A stretch of DNA of 64,000 nucleotides from Heterohyrax brucei. Its lineage: Eukaryota > Chordata > Mammalia > Hyracoidea > Procaviidae. The first letter of the stretch is position 1. The number at the start of each line of letters is the position of its first letter. The stretch is from positions 132,982,796 to 133,046,795 of the forward strand of contig CM053142.1 in NCBI GenBank assembly GCA_028571685.1. Direction: 5' to 3'. A program made the translations under genes and the position numbers. The notes under the pieces are model-generated. The model was given only the letters and a program-made list of their open reading frames with translations, did no database searches and was not told where the DNA came from. Shown piece after piece: positions 22,861 through 34,682 of the stretch.

Positions 22861-23454
22861 TTCCAGCATTAAGGATAAGCTTCTGAGGCATATGAAAATT
22901 AGCCACAGTTAATTCCATAGTATCTTCTATGTGGTTATTCATTCTAGATATGTTTTTCCTACCAGGAATTTTGTTTAGGTGACATTTTGGTTAAGTGTTA
23001 TATGTAATGGTTTCAGAAACAAATAAATCTTAGCATTGCTCTGTCTTGGCACTTGGCACATTGCGTGACACAATATGCATTTGAAGACTCCTTTATTAAA
23101 TAGGATAAGTCTAATAGGAAGTGTACTAGCATTCAGACACATGTGTCTGTCACTTGCAGTATGAGTTATATTGTATTATCCATAGCTTATTTCTTAACTT
23201 CTCTATATCTCAGATTCCTTTTCCTTAAAATGAATAAAATATGCTCTTTCATAAATATGATCATGCAAAGCATCTGACAACAGATTCTTAACAGTGTTGG
23301 TTTCCATCTCTTAACCTTTATAGATAGTAAATATTTTTAACTTTCAGAGAAAATACTGAACACAGTAGCTGTCAGTTGGTTTTTGAAAGTGGAGATAATA
23401 GGTCATATATTTTTCTGTATGCCTATCTTTAATAGAGAGGTAATATACTCTTTT
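22861..23454. other. AT-rich DNA, nothing recognised
   Basis: No coding frame or repeat family seen. Confidence 0.4.
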
Positions 23455-23572
23455 GGAAAGAATATAGTACTTGGCTTCTGAAGATTGAATTTAGTCTGGG
23501 CTCTATAAATTTCTGACCTTTGTGCCTGGGCAGATGGTATTGAAAGTCTCAGTTTTTGAGTCATTTATAGCT
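23455..23572 (+). repeat. MIR SINE, diverged
   Basis: tagtacttggcttctgaaga ... aaatttctgacctttgtgcc ... gaaagtctcagtttttgag follows the MIR order (head, 'gacctt', 'ctcagttt'). Confidence 0.5.
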
Positions 23573-23575
23573 TCG

Positions 23576-23748
23576 AAACCCTGGTGGTATAGCGGTGAAG
23601 TGCTGTGGGTACAAACCAAATAGTTTGCATTCCAAATCCACCAGACACTCCTTGGAAAACTCTATGGGGGCAGTTCTACTCTGTCTTATGGGGTCGCTAT
23701 AAGTCAGAATCGACTTGATGGCAGTGGGTTTGGTGTTTTTGGTTTAAT
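23576..23748 (+). mobile_element. AfroSINE, full length and well preserved
   Basis: gaaaccctggtggtatagcg ... ccaaatccaccagacactcc ... ggggtcgctataagtcagaa ... cgacttgatggcagtgggtt. A good reference copy for the family in this window. Confidence 0.92.
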
Positions 23749-23943
23749 TTCACTGATGACAGATGAGATCATAGCAAAAATGTTTAACTATAAAGCATGG
23801 AAAAGTATGATAATGACAGTGATGTTGATATGAAAATGGTATTTTTAATTTTTAGTGGTTGTAATGAAACTAGTAGATTTTTTAAGTTGTGTGATTCATT
23901 CATTTACTTTATCTTGTGCTGAGTTTATATGGTTTGCCATTTG

Positions 23944-25745
23944 TGTTGTTCCTAGGCGCCTTTGACTCTGTTGTGATTCATAACAATCCTGTGAACAACA
24001 GAACAAAACACTGCCCAATGCTGTGCCATGCCCGCAATTGTTTTTATGCCTAAACTCATTTTTGCACCACTCTGTCAGTCTCTCTCATTGAGGATCTTCC
24101 TCTTTTTTGCTGACCCTCTGCTTCACCGAGCGTGATATTCTTCTCCAGGGACTGATCCATCCTGACAACATGTCCAACGTGTGTAAGATGCAGCCTCAGC
24201 ATTCTTGTGTCCAAGGAGCACTCTGGTTGTACTTCTTCCAGAGCAGATCTGTTCTTTTGGCAGTCTATGGTATGTTCAGTCTTCTTCTGCAGCACAATTC
24301 TAAGGTGTCATTTCTTCTGTTTTCCTTATTCATTGTCCAGCTTTCCTATGCATCTGATACCGTGGCTTAGGTCAGGTGTGCACCATTTTTACTTTTCAAC
24401 ACTTCAGAGAGGTCTTTTGCGGCAGTTTTTACCAATACAATGTCTTTTGTGATTTCTTGATTGCTGCTTCCGTGGGTATTGATTGTGGAACCAGTTAACT
24501 TCAATCCTTTCTCCATTTATCATGCTTACTGGTCTAGTCATGAGGGTTTTCAGTTTCTTTGTCTGGAAGTGCAGCCCTTTCTGAAGGCCGTGGTCTTTGA
24601 TTTTCATCAGTATTTCAAATCTTCACTTTGAGCATGCAAGATTTTGTCATCTCCAAAATACACGTTAATAAGTCTTTCTCAAATGCTGATGCCTCATCCT
24701 TCTTTCATATAGTTCAACTGCTTGTATTATTTGCTTAGCATGTACAGATTCAAAAGGTATGGTGAGAGGATACCTTTCCTGACCTTAAGTCATATGGTGT
24801 TCCCTTGTTCTGTTTGCGCCACTTGCTCTTGATCCGTGTGCAGAGTCTTCATGAGCACAATTAAGTGTTTTGAAATTCCCATTCTCTGCAATGTTAGCCA
24901 TTATTTGTTATGATCCACACAGTTGAATGCCTTTGCATAGTTAGTGAAACACAGGTAAACATCTTTCTGGTATTCTCTGCTTTCAGTCAGGATCCCTGTG
25001 ACAGCAGCAGTGATATCCCTGGTTCCCAGTCCTCTCGTGAATCCAACTTGAATTTTCTGGCAGTTTGCCTGTCGGTATACCATTACGATTGCCTTGGAGT
25101 GATCTTTAGCAAAATTTTACTTGCATGTGATATTAATGCTACTGTTCAGTAATTTCTGCATTCGTTTGTATCACCTTTCTTGAGAGTAGACATAAATATC
25201 GATCTCTTCCAGTCGGTTGGCTAGGTAGCTGTCCTCCACATTTCTTGGCAGAGACAAGTAAGCACATCCAACACTGCATCCATTTGTTGAAAAGTCTCAG
25301 TTGATACTGTCAATTCCTGGAGCCTCGTTTTTTTCACCAATGCCTTTGGTGCATCTTCGACTTCTTGCTTTAGTACCATTGGTTCCTGATTGTATGCTGC
25401 CTCTTGAAATAGTTGAACGTCACCCAGTTCTTTATGGTATAGTGACTGTGTGTATTCCTTCCATCTATTGATGTTTCCTGAATTGTTTAATATTTCCCCT
25501 GTAGCATCCTACACCGTTGCAACTCGAGGGTAGAATTTTTTCTTGAGTTCTTTCAGCTTGAGACATGCACAGCGTGTTCTTCCTTTTTGGTTTTCTGTCT
25601 CAGTCTCTTTGTACATGTCATTATAACACTTTGTCTTTATGAGCTGCCCCTTTGAAATCTTCTGTGCAGTTCTTTTGCTTTGTCATTTTCTTCCTTTTGC
25701 TTGAACTACTCAATGTTCAAGAACAGATTTCACAGGCAGCATTTC
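23944..25745 (-). mobile_element. RTE/BovB-type LINE, antisense, 5'-truncated
   Basis: The 3' end lies at 23944 (tgttgttcctaggcgccttt). RT follows to the right: a minus frame at 24901-25083 shows a TRDITAAVTG...CFTNYAKAFNCVDHNK block, the RT palm region of this family. The C-terminal domain is at 24056-24295. It is truncated near 25745, close to the point where the 3232 copy begins. Stops and frameshifts make it non-functional. Confidence 0.88.
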
Positions 25746-25856
25746 TGTGTTCTTGTTAATATGACTTGCTGGACTTTTGTAAGGAATAGATCATTCTACT
25801 GTATATTCATCACAGGCTAGTTAATTCTTGTATATTTTTATATGCTTCAGTTCTAG

Positions 25857-25898
25857 GGTCGCCATGAGTTAGATCCGACTCGACGGCACTTGGCTGGC
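25857..25898 (+). mobile_element. 42-bp AfroSINE 3' stub with perfect target duplication
   Basis: ggtcgccatgagttagatcc gactcgacggcact: the last part of the SINE only, with its CpGs intact. The 10-bp sequence tcagttctag occurs directly on each side (25847-25856 and 25899-25908), marking an extremely short retroposition. Confidence 0.8.
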
Positions 25899-25932
25899 TC
25901 AGTTCTAGTACTACCTGTGTGCAGTTATACTA

Positions 25933-26465
25933 GGCCCAGCAATTAAGTCTGCCAACTTAATTGTTCTAATTGCTGCATACCTCAGTTGATGAATATCAGT
26001 TTGGTCACCTTCAAAACACTCACCTTGGGAAGCTGTGCGCTGATGCCCATGCCTAGTCGACCCTTTAAAGCAGTTTTAGAACTTTTTCTGAAATGGCCGT
26101 GGTACATGGTGGCGCAGTGGCATGTTCACAAACTTAATTGTATAGTTGTCTGTGAGGGAGTTTTTAGCCAGTAAACAAATAAGTGTATTGGAACACCTTC
26201 TCTACACACCTGATCTGGCCCCCAGTGACTTTTTATCTTTACCCTAAGATAAAGAAAATATTGAAAGGAAGACATCTTGATGACATTCAGGACATCAAGG
26301 GTAATATGACGACAGCTCTGATAGCCATTCTAGACAGAGTTCCAAAATTACTTTGAAGGGTACACTAGGTGCTTGTGTCAGTGTATAGCTTCCCAAGGGG
26401 AGTACTTTGAAGGTGACCATAGTGCTGTTCAGTGATGAGGTATGTATCACTTTTTCTATGAGCTT
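25933..26465 (+). mobile_element. Mariner-derived element with inverted ends (copy 2)
   Basis: 25933-26100 reads as the transposase 3' end antisense (cttgggaagctgtgcgctga; acccagcaattaag-like end). From about 26131 to 26465 the transposase C-terminal region reads on the + strand (gagggagtttttagccagta, aggaagacatcttgatgaca) to the same end (agcttcccaaggggagtact). It is the mirror arrangement of copy 1 and has the same internal junction. Frames are broken. Confidence 0.7.
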
Positions 26466-26906
26466 TTCCCGTTTTTTTAAACTGTGTTTGTAACTGTGGT
26501 TGTTTGTCCCCCTTCCCCCCCCCATTGTAAGCCAAGCATGCCCCATGTCCTTACAAATGAAATTCACTTTTTATGTAATTAGAGCTCTGAGAATGTTTAC
26601 TGCAGTAGTCTGGAATTATTGTTTATTCTTTGTATGTGTGAAATACGTATATTGTTTTTTCCTTCCCTTCGATTTGTAAGATTTTTCTTGGCTCATCAGC
26701 TTTTTGAAGCGTTAAAAGTCAATACCATATAAGGAGGGCAAAGTAGTAGTAAATAGCTACAATAGCATCATAAGAAAAGTGAATCACAGTGATGAATTTT
26801 GAATATGAATGTTTTGGATTCAAGGTTAAGGCATTGCCTTAGTTGCCTTCTTTGTATAATCTAGGTATTGGGAACATGTATTTGTTAAAATCCAAAAAAT
26901 CAAACC

Positions 26907-27052
26907 TGTTGCTGCCAAGTTGATTCCAACTCATAGTAACCGTATAGATGGGGTAGAACTGCCACATACAGTTTCTGAGGTCTGCCTGGTGAACTTGAAC
27001 TGCTGACCTTCTGGTTAGCAGCTGTAGCACTTAAATTACGCCACCAGCCTTT
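26907..27052 (-). mobile_element. AfroSINE, antisense near full length
   Basis: caaacctgttgctgccaagt ... gaccttctggttagcagctg ... attacgccaccagcctttcc. Confidence 0.9.
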
Positions 27053-27737
27053 CCTGTACTTGTTAGATCTTCTGATTTAATCTTGAATTGTTAAAGTAGC
27101 TTTCCAGTAAAATACTTTCTCTTAAAAGATACACTAAAACCTCTAGAAACTGGAATTCCCCTACCAAAAACGTTTAGATTGTGCCTCCATTTTTCCCATA
27201 TTTACTAAGCCAAATTAAAGACAGTGCTTACCAAAAACTTATTTATGAAAGTACTCTCGTACAACATATTCAGATCCTAATCACTGTAAAGCCACTTAGA
27301 ATTTTTATGGTTTTAGTAATGATTGTCAGGCAAAGCAGTGTCCTCTGAGATCACACATTCATTTATTCTGAAAAAAGATAATTTACTAGTACATTTTAGG
27401 TAATTTTGACAAAGTTTATAATGCCCAAGTCTTTTTGCTTTGCTTAGCTGAAATTAACCTGAAGTAACCAGAACTTATTCTTGAGATTAGTCTACATACT
27501 AAGCTATATGGCTAATAAGGCTTTTATTTCTAATTCTAGATACCAGGCTTGGGAAGGTCATATGTATTTGCAAAAATGTCAGTACATGTCAAAGATAGGT
27601 GTTTTTGCTTTTATAAAGTTAGACTGTCAGTTTTAACATTATTTCAGAATGGAATTATCTTTATTTTTGGTTAGTTTTCATTTGGCATGGAAATAAGAAC
27701 ATTTGAGTTCCTCTGATATCCAGCATCTTAAATTAAG
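27053..27737. other. AT-rich DNA, nothing recognised
   Basis: No feature seen. Confidence 0.4.
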
Positions 27738-28437
27738 GACCACAGCCTTCTGTATGGATTACATCTCAACATCAAGAAAACAAAAATCCTTGCAACTGGA
27801 CCCGTAAGCAACATCGTGATAAATAAAGGATTGAGGTTGTCAAGGATTTCATTTTGCTTGGATCCACGATCAACGCCCATGGAAGTAGCAGTCAGGAAAT
27901 CAAAAGATGCATTGCATTGGGAAAGTCTGCTGCTTAAGGACCTCTTAGTTATTGAAAAGTAAAGATGTCACCTTGAAGACTCAAGTGCGCCTGACCCAAG
28001 CCATGGTATTTTCAGTTTCACATATGTATGTGAAAGCTGTTTAGTGAACAAAGAAGGCAGAAGGAGCATTCATTTGTGGTATTGGGGAAGAATGTTGAAT
28101 GCACCATGGACTGCCAGAAAGAACAAACAGATCTGTTCTGGAAGAAGTCCAACCAGAGTGCTCCTTGGAAGCAAAGATGGCAAGACTACATCTTACACAC
28201 TTTAGACATGTTGTCAGGAAGGATCAGTCCCTGGAAAAGGATATCATGCTTGGTAGAGTGGAGGGTCAGTGAAGAAGAGGAAGACCCTTGAATAGACGGA
28301 TTGACACAGTGGCCACAACAATGGGCTTAAGCATAAAAACGATTGTGGACATGGTGCAAGACTGGGCAGTGTTTTTATCCTGTTGTTCATAGGGTTGTTA
28401 TGAGTCGGAACCGACTTGATGGCACCTAGCAACAAAT
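27738..28437 (+). mobile_element. RTE/BovB-type LINE, last 700 bp
   Basis: Begins ggaccacagccttctgtatg just after the RT catalytic region and runs to the 3' end (gagtcggaaccgacttgatg gcacctagcaac). The C-terminal frame is broken; a 71-codon piece remains at 28076-28291. This is the least diverged RTE 3' end here. Confidence 0.9.
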
Positions 28438-29104
28438 TAATGATCTAAGAAGTTTAAATATACTTGAAGAGCTTCAACTGAAATAATTCTAAGTTGAAGT
28501 TGTTGAAGAGAATGGAAATGATTTTCTGTGCAATTTTAACTTTTATAATTTTGGATATTATTTGTTATTGCAGCATACCAAGGAAGCAGTGCTGTTATAT
28601 ATTTTAAATGTTTAGAAGAAGCAAGTGAAATGTGGAGTCATTTGCTGAAACAGACCTATGGTAAAAAGTAGTAATAAATAGCATTGCCTGTTATAGAAAG
28701 AATAGATAACAAAGATGATAAAAGAAAGGTTACTTGTAATCTTGCAGTCTGGAGAGCTTTTAACTATGAAAAATATCATTTGTCCTTATGTTTTCTGGTT
28801 GTGTGTGTGCGCATGTGTGCGTGTGTGTGTGCATGTATTGTAAAGTACTGTGGTCTCATGTTTTTCTCCCTTATTAAAATATGTTAATGTAGAAAATTGA
28901 GAAGATACAGGAGTGTATAAAAAAGAGAGGAGTCTCTGCCACCCTGAGAAAACCCATTAGCATCTCTGTAATAGAGAAAATGGAGAGGTATACTCACTGA
29001 TTTGTAACCTGCATTAAAAAAAAAATAATAATCATTTTCAATGTTATTTAATATTTATGAAAAACATTCTTAATGGTAGAGTACAGTTGATCTAATGATT
29101 CCTT
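28438..29104. other. No gene; GT-rich microsatellite within
   Basis: A (GT)-rich run at about 28799-28835. Otherwise nothing recognised. Confidence 0.5.
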
Positions 29105-29105
29105 G

Positions 29106-29268
29106 GATCCCCTGGATAGTGCAAACAATGTGTGTGTTTGGCTGCTCACTGAAAGATTGAAAGCTTGAGTCAAACAGAGGTTTCTAAGAAGAAACCTCTG
29201 AAAACCCTGTGGAATTTTGTGACCCACTTTCAGTCACCATAGTCAAATTCTGATCAGCAACAATAGGA
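29106..29268 (+). mobile_element. AfroSINE, long-body form
   Basis: cccctggatagtgcaaacaa ... tggctgctcactgaaagatt ... ctgaaaaccctgtggaattt, ending near gatcagcaacaata. Confidence 0.7.
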
Positions 29269-29454
29269 AAGAGAAAATGATTATTATTAATCATTTAATT
29301 TTGATTTTTCACTTTTATAAATAGCACTGTGGTAAACATTCTTGTACCTGTTTGTATATCTGATTGTTTCTTTAGTAAACATTTCTTTAGGTGTAATTTT
29401 TATTGAAAAAAATATATGAAATTTTAGTTAATAGCTCCAATAGTTAAATAATTA

Positions 29455-29580
29455 CTGTGTTCTTAGACCAGTTGCTTTTCAAGCTTTAGTGTCTTATCCA
29501 AAAATAGGCATAATAATGATAATAACTCATAGATGACTAAATGAAAATATATATACAGCATTTAAGACAGAGCCTCATAG
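29455..29580 (+). repeat. MIR SINE
   Basis: gaccagttgcttttcaagct ... aaaaataggcataataatga ... cagcatttaagacagagcct follows the MIR order. Confidence 0.55.
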
Positions 29581-29920
29581 TTTTTTCAAGTATTCTGTTG
29601 TAAGTAGTCCTCTATCATGTCATCTAATATACTTTAGCAATTATTTAAAAAAAATTATGTATCATTCTGTCAATAGATCTTGAGTAGAGACTAAGCTAGT
29701 CTTGTTCAATAATGTATTTTGAAACTTCATACTAGATTTGTTGAATGTATAAAAAATTACTTTCCATAACTTTTAGTATTTACTATATTCCTTAGAAGAC
29801 TGTGCCAGTTTACATTCACTATTGCCAGTGATACTGAGTATGGTTGTGTTAAAAAAAAAAGAATTCTAAATTTTGAAGATGTAAACTGACAAAGTGTCTA
29901 TTTCTCCTAAGTTTAATTTT

Positions 29921-29939
29921 TTTTTTTTTTTTTTTATTA
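29921..29939. repeat. Poly-T run
   Basis: About 18 T in a row followed by attataggag. It could be the tail of an antisense retroposon, but no body was recognised to its right. Confidence 0.6.
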
Positions 29940-30315
29940 TAGGAGTAATACTAAAGTGTTACGCTTCTGTTTCTGGTTCCTCCCAAGAGTCATTCCATGC
30001 TTCCTGGAAAAAAGTAAATACTATTTAACGTCACAAATATGAGTTCAAAATACACAGATAGTGTGCCAAAATCGACCCTAAAAATGATTAAAACTGAAAA
30101 AACTAACAATGGAAAAAGCTTAAGAGAACTTTTGTGTAATTGAGTGCGTATTATAGCAACGTTAAAAATCTAGCTAAGATGTTAAATGCTAAAGTCAGTT
30201 GTATTTTTGCTATTAATACTAAGGTTTTTCCGGAGGACTTCAAAATCACTGTGTTTTTTTAATTGTGCGTTAAATGAAAATTGATAGTCCAAGTCAGTTT
30301 GCAGCATAAAATCCT

Positions 30316-30338
30316 GCACACACACACACACACACACA
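30316..30338. repeat. (CA)n microsatellite
   Basis: About 11 uninterrupted CA units inside the L1 3' UTR. Confidence 0.95.
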
Positions 30339-30484
30339 TGCACATATGCAACTGTAACTGGCAAACCCCTACCGCCGCCACCCACCCCTGCATTTGACAG
30401 CACACTCCTCCTTTCTACCCAGTACTTCAGCCAACTCCTGTCCTCTCGTGCATCCTCCAGCCTTGTCTCTGGGCAGACTGCATG

Positions 30485-31255
30485 ACTGAGTGAAAATATA
30501 CATTCACGTATAAATATACATGCCCACCTATATGCAGCTCCCACTGCTCTCTCTGTCCAGTGACTGCACACTATTCCTCTCTGCTCCATACATGTCTCAT
30601 CCTCCCAACAGTCTCCTTTCCCCTCCTCTCCCCACACCCCTTCCTTCAGCCAGAGGTCAGCAGGATGATATCCTCTAGATGTATAGAACCATAAAGTGCT
30701 TCCAATATATGGTCACTCTGCATTGCCAAGTCCAACCCATTCCTGTCCAAAGAGTGCACCTTTGTTATAATTTATGGGAAAGGGCAGCATCAGGGCTGGG
30801 GGCCATGCTCTCAGAGGAACCCCAAAACCGCTGGACCATCAATTGAGGTCTTTTAGTGGAGATCTCATGATGCACCCCTTTTTATTCTTGTGTTGCCAGT
30901 GAGACTCCTCTCTGTGAGCTCCATCGTGGCTATCGCTGGTGGTGGCCGGGCACCATCCGGTTCTTCCGGTACCAAGTTGATGTAGGCACCCACTCTTGTG
31001 GGTCTCTCTGTCTTCTCGGTTGTCTTTACCACCTGTCATTTTGGTCCTCGGTGAGCATCCGTTCCTGCTGAGTTGGGACCATTTGCTGTGTCCTCGGATG
31101 GCAGCGTGGCAGCTTTTAAGACCCCAGACGCCACTCACCAATGTGGGGTGCAGAGAGCTCTCTTAGCAAAACGCTAGTTGTGCCAATTGGCCTGGAATTC
31201 GCCTAAGAGCATGGTCCCCTGCCCCCTGCCCCAGCTGCTCTATCCTTGCAGTAAT
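30485..31255 (-). mobile_element. L1 3' end ('A-type') inserted in another L1's 3' UTR
   Basis: It closely matches 53455-54203 over its length (tgcccacctatatgcagctc, gcagcatcagggctgggg, ttttaagaccccagacgcc). The B-type text on its two sides is continuous in the copy at 35885-36560, which lacks an insert at this point. A is therefore a later insertion. Confidence 0.75.
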
Positions 31256-34200
31256 GAGTTAAGAGTCACATGCATATTTTTAAGCCGAAGTATACTCTTT
31301 GCCAGCATCACGCTTTGTCGTATGCTCTAGTCCAGTCTTTGTCTGAGTTGGCTTCTGTACTGGTTTTAGCTCTGAAATAGCAGAGACTCGGGGGGCTGTG
31401 TCCTCAGCCTCCAGGTTTTCACAGTATTAAGTCTGGTGTTTTAATGGAATTCTAGTTCTGCACCTTCATTTTTCTCCCACTACAGGGTTTTCTGTATTGT
31501 GTTCCCTGTCAGGGCAGTCATTGGTGGTGGCCACTATCATCTAGTTCTTCTGGTCTCATGCTGATGTAGTCTTCAAATCATATGGCCCCTTCTGTCTCTT
31601 GGCTCATGTATTTCTCATGTCCTTGATGTCCTTCAGTTTCTTCTGTTCCAGGTGAACTGGGACCAGTTGATGCTCCTCAGATGGCAGCTTGCGAGCTTTT
31701 AAGACCCTAGATGCCACTGACCAAACTGGGATATGGAACATCACCCGTTGACTTAAGTGTCTCCTGAAATCATTGTCTTGAAACCCCTGCCCCTGCTGCT
31801 CTATCCTACTAAATGTTGGGTTGTATTTAGGAAACCTCATCGATTTTGGTACAGTCCAGCAGTGTTCATCCCATTTTTAATGCCTGCTGTCACTCCCTTC
31901 AACTAACCCAATTCTGATCTACTATCTGATCTGTGAATACACTTCTTCCTTCATCCCCTTCCTTGTGATCATCAAAGATTATTTTTTCTGTGTTTAAACA
32001 ACTTCTTCAGTTCCTAGTGGTCTTATACTATATTTATCCTCCTGTGACTAATTTCACTCATCTGGATGTCTTCCAGATGACTCCATGGTATCAGCTGTTT
32101 TCCAAGATCACGTCATTGTTATTTGTCATTTCATACTATTTCACTGTTTGAGTATACCATAGTTTCTTGAGCCATTCATCTTTTAATGGGCACCTAGGTT
32201 GATTCTGTCTTTTTGTTGTTCTGGACAGTGCTGCAGTATGCATTGGTATACATGGACCTATATGACAGTCCTTATTTCTCTAGGATATATTGCAAGTAGT
32301 GGGATTGCTGGGTCATACGGTATTTCTATTGCCAACTTTTTAAGAAAGTGCCAAGTTTATTTCCAATGTAGTTCACCATCTTAAATTTCTACCAGTTGTG
32401 TAGAACCACACCCTCTGAAATTTTTATCATTATTATTTATTTATTTATTTTATTAATGCCAGCCTTGTTGGAGTGAAATGGTGGCTCATAGTAGTTTCGA
32501 TTTGGATTTTATAATAGCTAATGATTGTGAGGCTTTCCTCATAAATCTTTTAGCTGCCTGGATGTCTTCTTTGCTGAGGTGCTTGTTTATATCCTTTATA
32601 CATTTTTATTTAGGTTATTTGTCTTTAGTTGTTGAGGTACCCTGTAGGTTATGGAGAGTAAATTTTGGTCAGTTTTCTTTTCCTCGTTTGTAGGTAGTCT
32701 TTTTACTATCTTGGTGAAGTCTCCAGCACTAGGTGAACACAAGTGTTTGATTTTTAGTAATTCTCATTTATCTGGTTTATCTTCTGGTGTTTGTGCATCA
32801 TTAATAATATTTTGTAGTTTCTTTATGTCATGTATTAGGGCTACCAGTGTCTCTATTTTTTTCTTCCATGATCTTCATTGTTCTAGATTTTATATTTAAG
32901 TCTTTGGTCCATTTTGAGTTAGTGATTGTGCATAGTGTGAGATGTGGGTGCTGTTTCATTTTTTTGTAGATGGATATCCAGTTTTGCCAACACCATTTGT
33001 GAAGGAGACTGTTTTTGAGCCTTTGTCAAATATCTGCTGCTTGTAGGTGGATAAGGTTGTGTCTGGGGTCTCTATTCTGCTTCATTCATCTGTGTTACCT
33101 GTCTTGTACTAGTACTAGGCTTTTTTAAGTATCTTGACAGTGTAATAGATTCTAAAGTCAGATAATGTGAGGTGTACTGCTTTGTTCTTCTTTAATAATG
33201 CTTTACTCATCTGGGGCTTCTTCCCTTTTTCTGTGGAGCTGGTGATTTGGTTATCCATCTCATTAAAAAAATCCTGTTGGAATTTGTACTGAGATTGCAT
33301 TGTATCAGTAGATCACTTTGGGTAGAGGAGACATTTTCACAACGGTAAGTCTTCTATCCATGAGCAAGGTAGAGTTCTCTAGTTATGCAGGTGTCTCTGG
33401 GTTTCCTGCAGTAGAGTAATTTTCTTTGTTTAGGCCTTTTACATCTGTGGCTAGATTTATTCCTAAGTATTTTAGCTCTTGGGAGCTAATGTAAATTATA
33501 TTAATTTTGGTGATTTTTTTTTTTTTACTTCTTCCTTACTGATTGGATGCCCTTTTTTTCCTTGTCTTACTGCTCTGGCTAGAACCTCCAGCACAGTGTT
33601 GTGTAAAAGTGGTGACAGTGCACATCCTTGTCTGGTTTCCAGTCTCAAGAGGAATGCTTTTTAGTTTTTCTCCATTTAGGATTATGTTGCCTGTTGGCTT
33701 TGTATAGGTATACCTTATCACTTTGAGAAATTTCCGTTCTACTGTTCTTCTGCTTAGAGTTTTTAACATGAATGCATGTTGGTCTTTGTTGAATGCCTTT
33801 CCTGCATCAACTGATACAATCAAGTGATTTTTACTTTGTTTTATTTATGTAGCTGACTGCATTAATGGCTTTTCTGATGTTGAGCCATGTCTGTGTTTCT
33901 GATATGAATCCTACTCATTGTGCTGAGTTGTTATTTTGATATGTTGTTGAATTCTCTTGCCTGGAACTTGGTTCAGGATTTTTGCACGTAAATTCATGAG
34001 AAATAATCAGTCTGTAGTTTGCCTTTTTTGTGCTATCTTTACCTGGTATTTGTTAAACTGGCTTCATAGAATGAATCTGGGAGTTTTCTTTCCTTTTCTA
34101 TGTGGTGCAATACCTTTGGTAATAATGGTGTTAACTCTTAATGTTTGGTAGAATTCTCAAGGGAAGCTCTGAGGGCCAGGACTTTTCTTGGTTGGGAGTC

Positions 34201-34431
34201 TTTAAATTACTTTTTCAGTCTCATGATGGGTGTATTAAATTGTTCTACTTCTGTTTGTGTTAGTTTTGATAGGTAATGTGTTTCTAGAAACTTGTCCTTT
34301 TCTCCTAGATAGTCAGATTTATTAGAGTATGGTTTTTCATTGTGTTGTTATGATTCTTTTAATTTTAACTGAGTCTGTTGTGATATCGTCTCACTCGGTT
34401 CTTACTTGAGTTGTTTGCTTTCCATTTTCTT

Positions 34432-34596
34432 GATCATTGTGCTGGAGGTTCTAGCCAGAGCAATCAGACAAGAAATAAAGGGCATCCAATTAGTAAGGAA
34501 GAAGTATAAATATTTCTTTTTGAAGATGGTAGGATCATATACACAGAAAATCATAAAGAATCCACCCAAACAAAAAACTACTGGAACTGGCAGAAC
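34432..34596 (+). mobile_element. Short L1 ORF2 fragment on the opposite strand
   Basis: Reads on the + strand [26 protein letters not shown]..., the stretch of ORF2 after the RT active site. The same stretch lies antisense at about 33536-33600 in the host L1 (shared block gctggaggttctagccagag). It is either a small separate insertion or an inverted piece. Confidence 0.8.
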
Positions 34597-34682
34597 TAAA
34601 CCCACTGCAGATGAGTCGAGTCTGATTCAGAGCGACCCTAGAGTTTACAAGGTGTGCTTGGTGGATTTGAACTGGCGACCCT
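34597..34682 (-). mobile_element. AfroSINE, antisense partial
   Basis: ctaaacccactgcagatgag ... gatttgaactggcgaccctc. It abuts the plus-strand L1 fragment with no gap. Confidence 0.75.

Noticed and set aside
30316..30338. CRISPR-like or regulatory repeat array
   Set aside because: A simple CA microsatellite; no spaced repeat array is present anywhere in the window.
30182..30637. 151-codon minus frame
   Set aside because: It lies across the 3' UTRs of two nested L1 elements and a (CA)n run, so it is not a gene.
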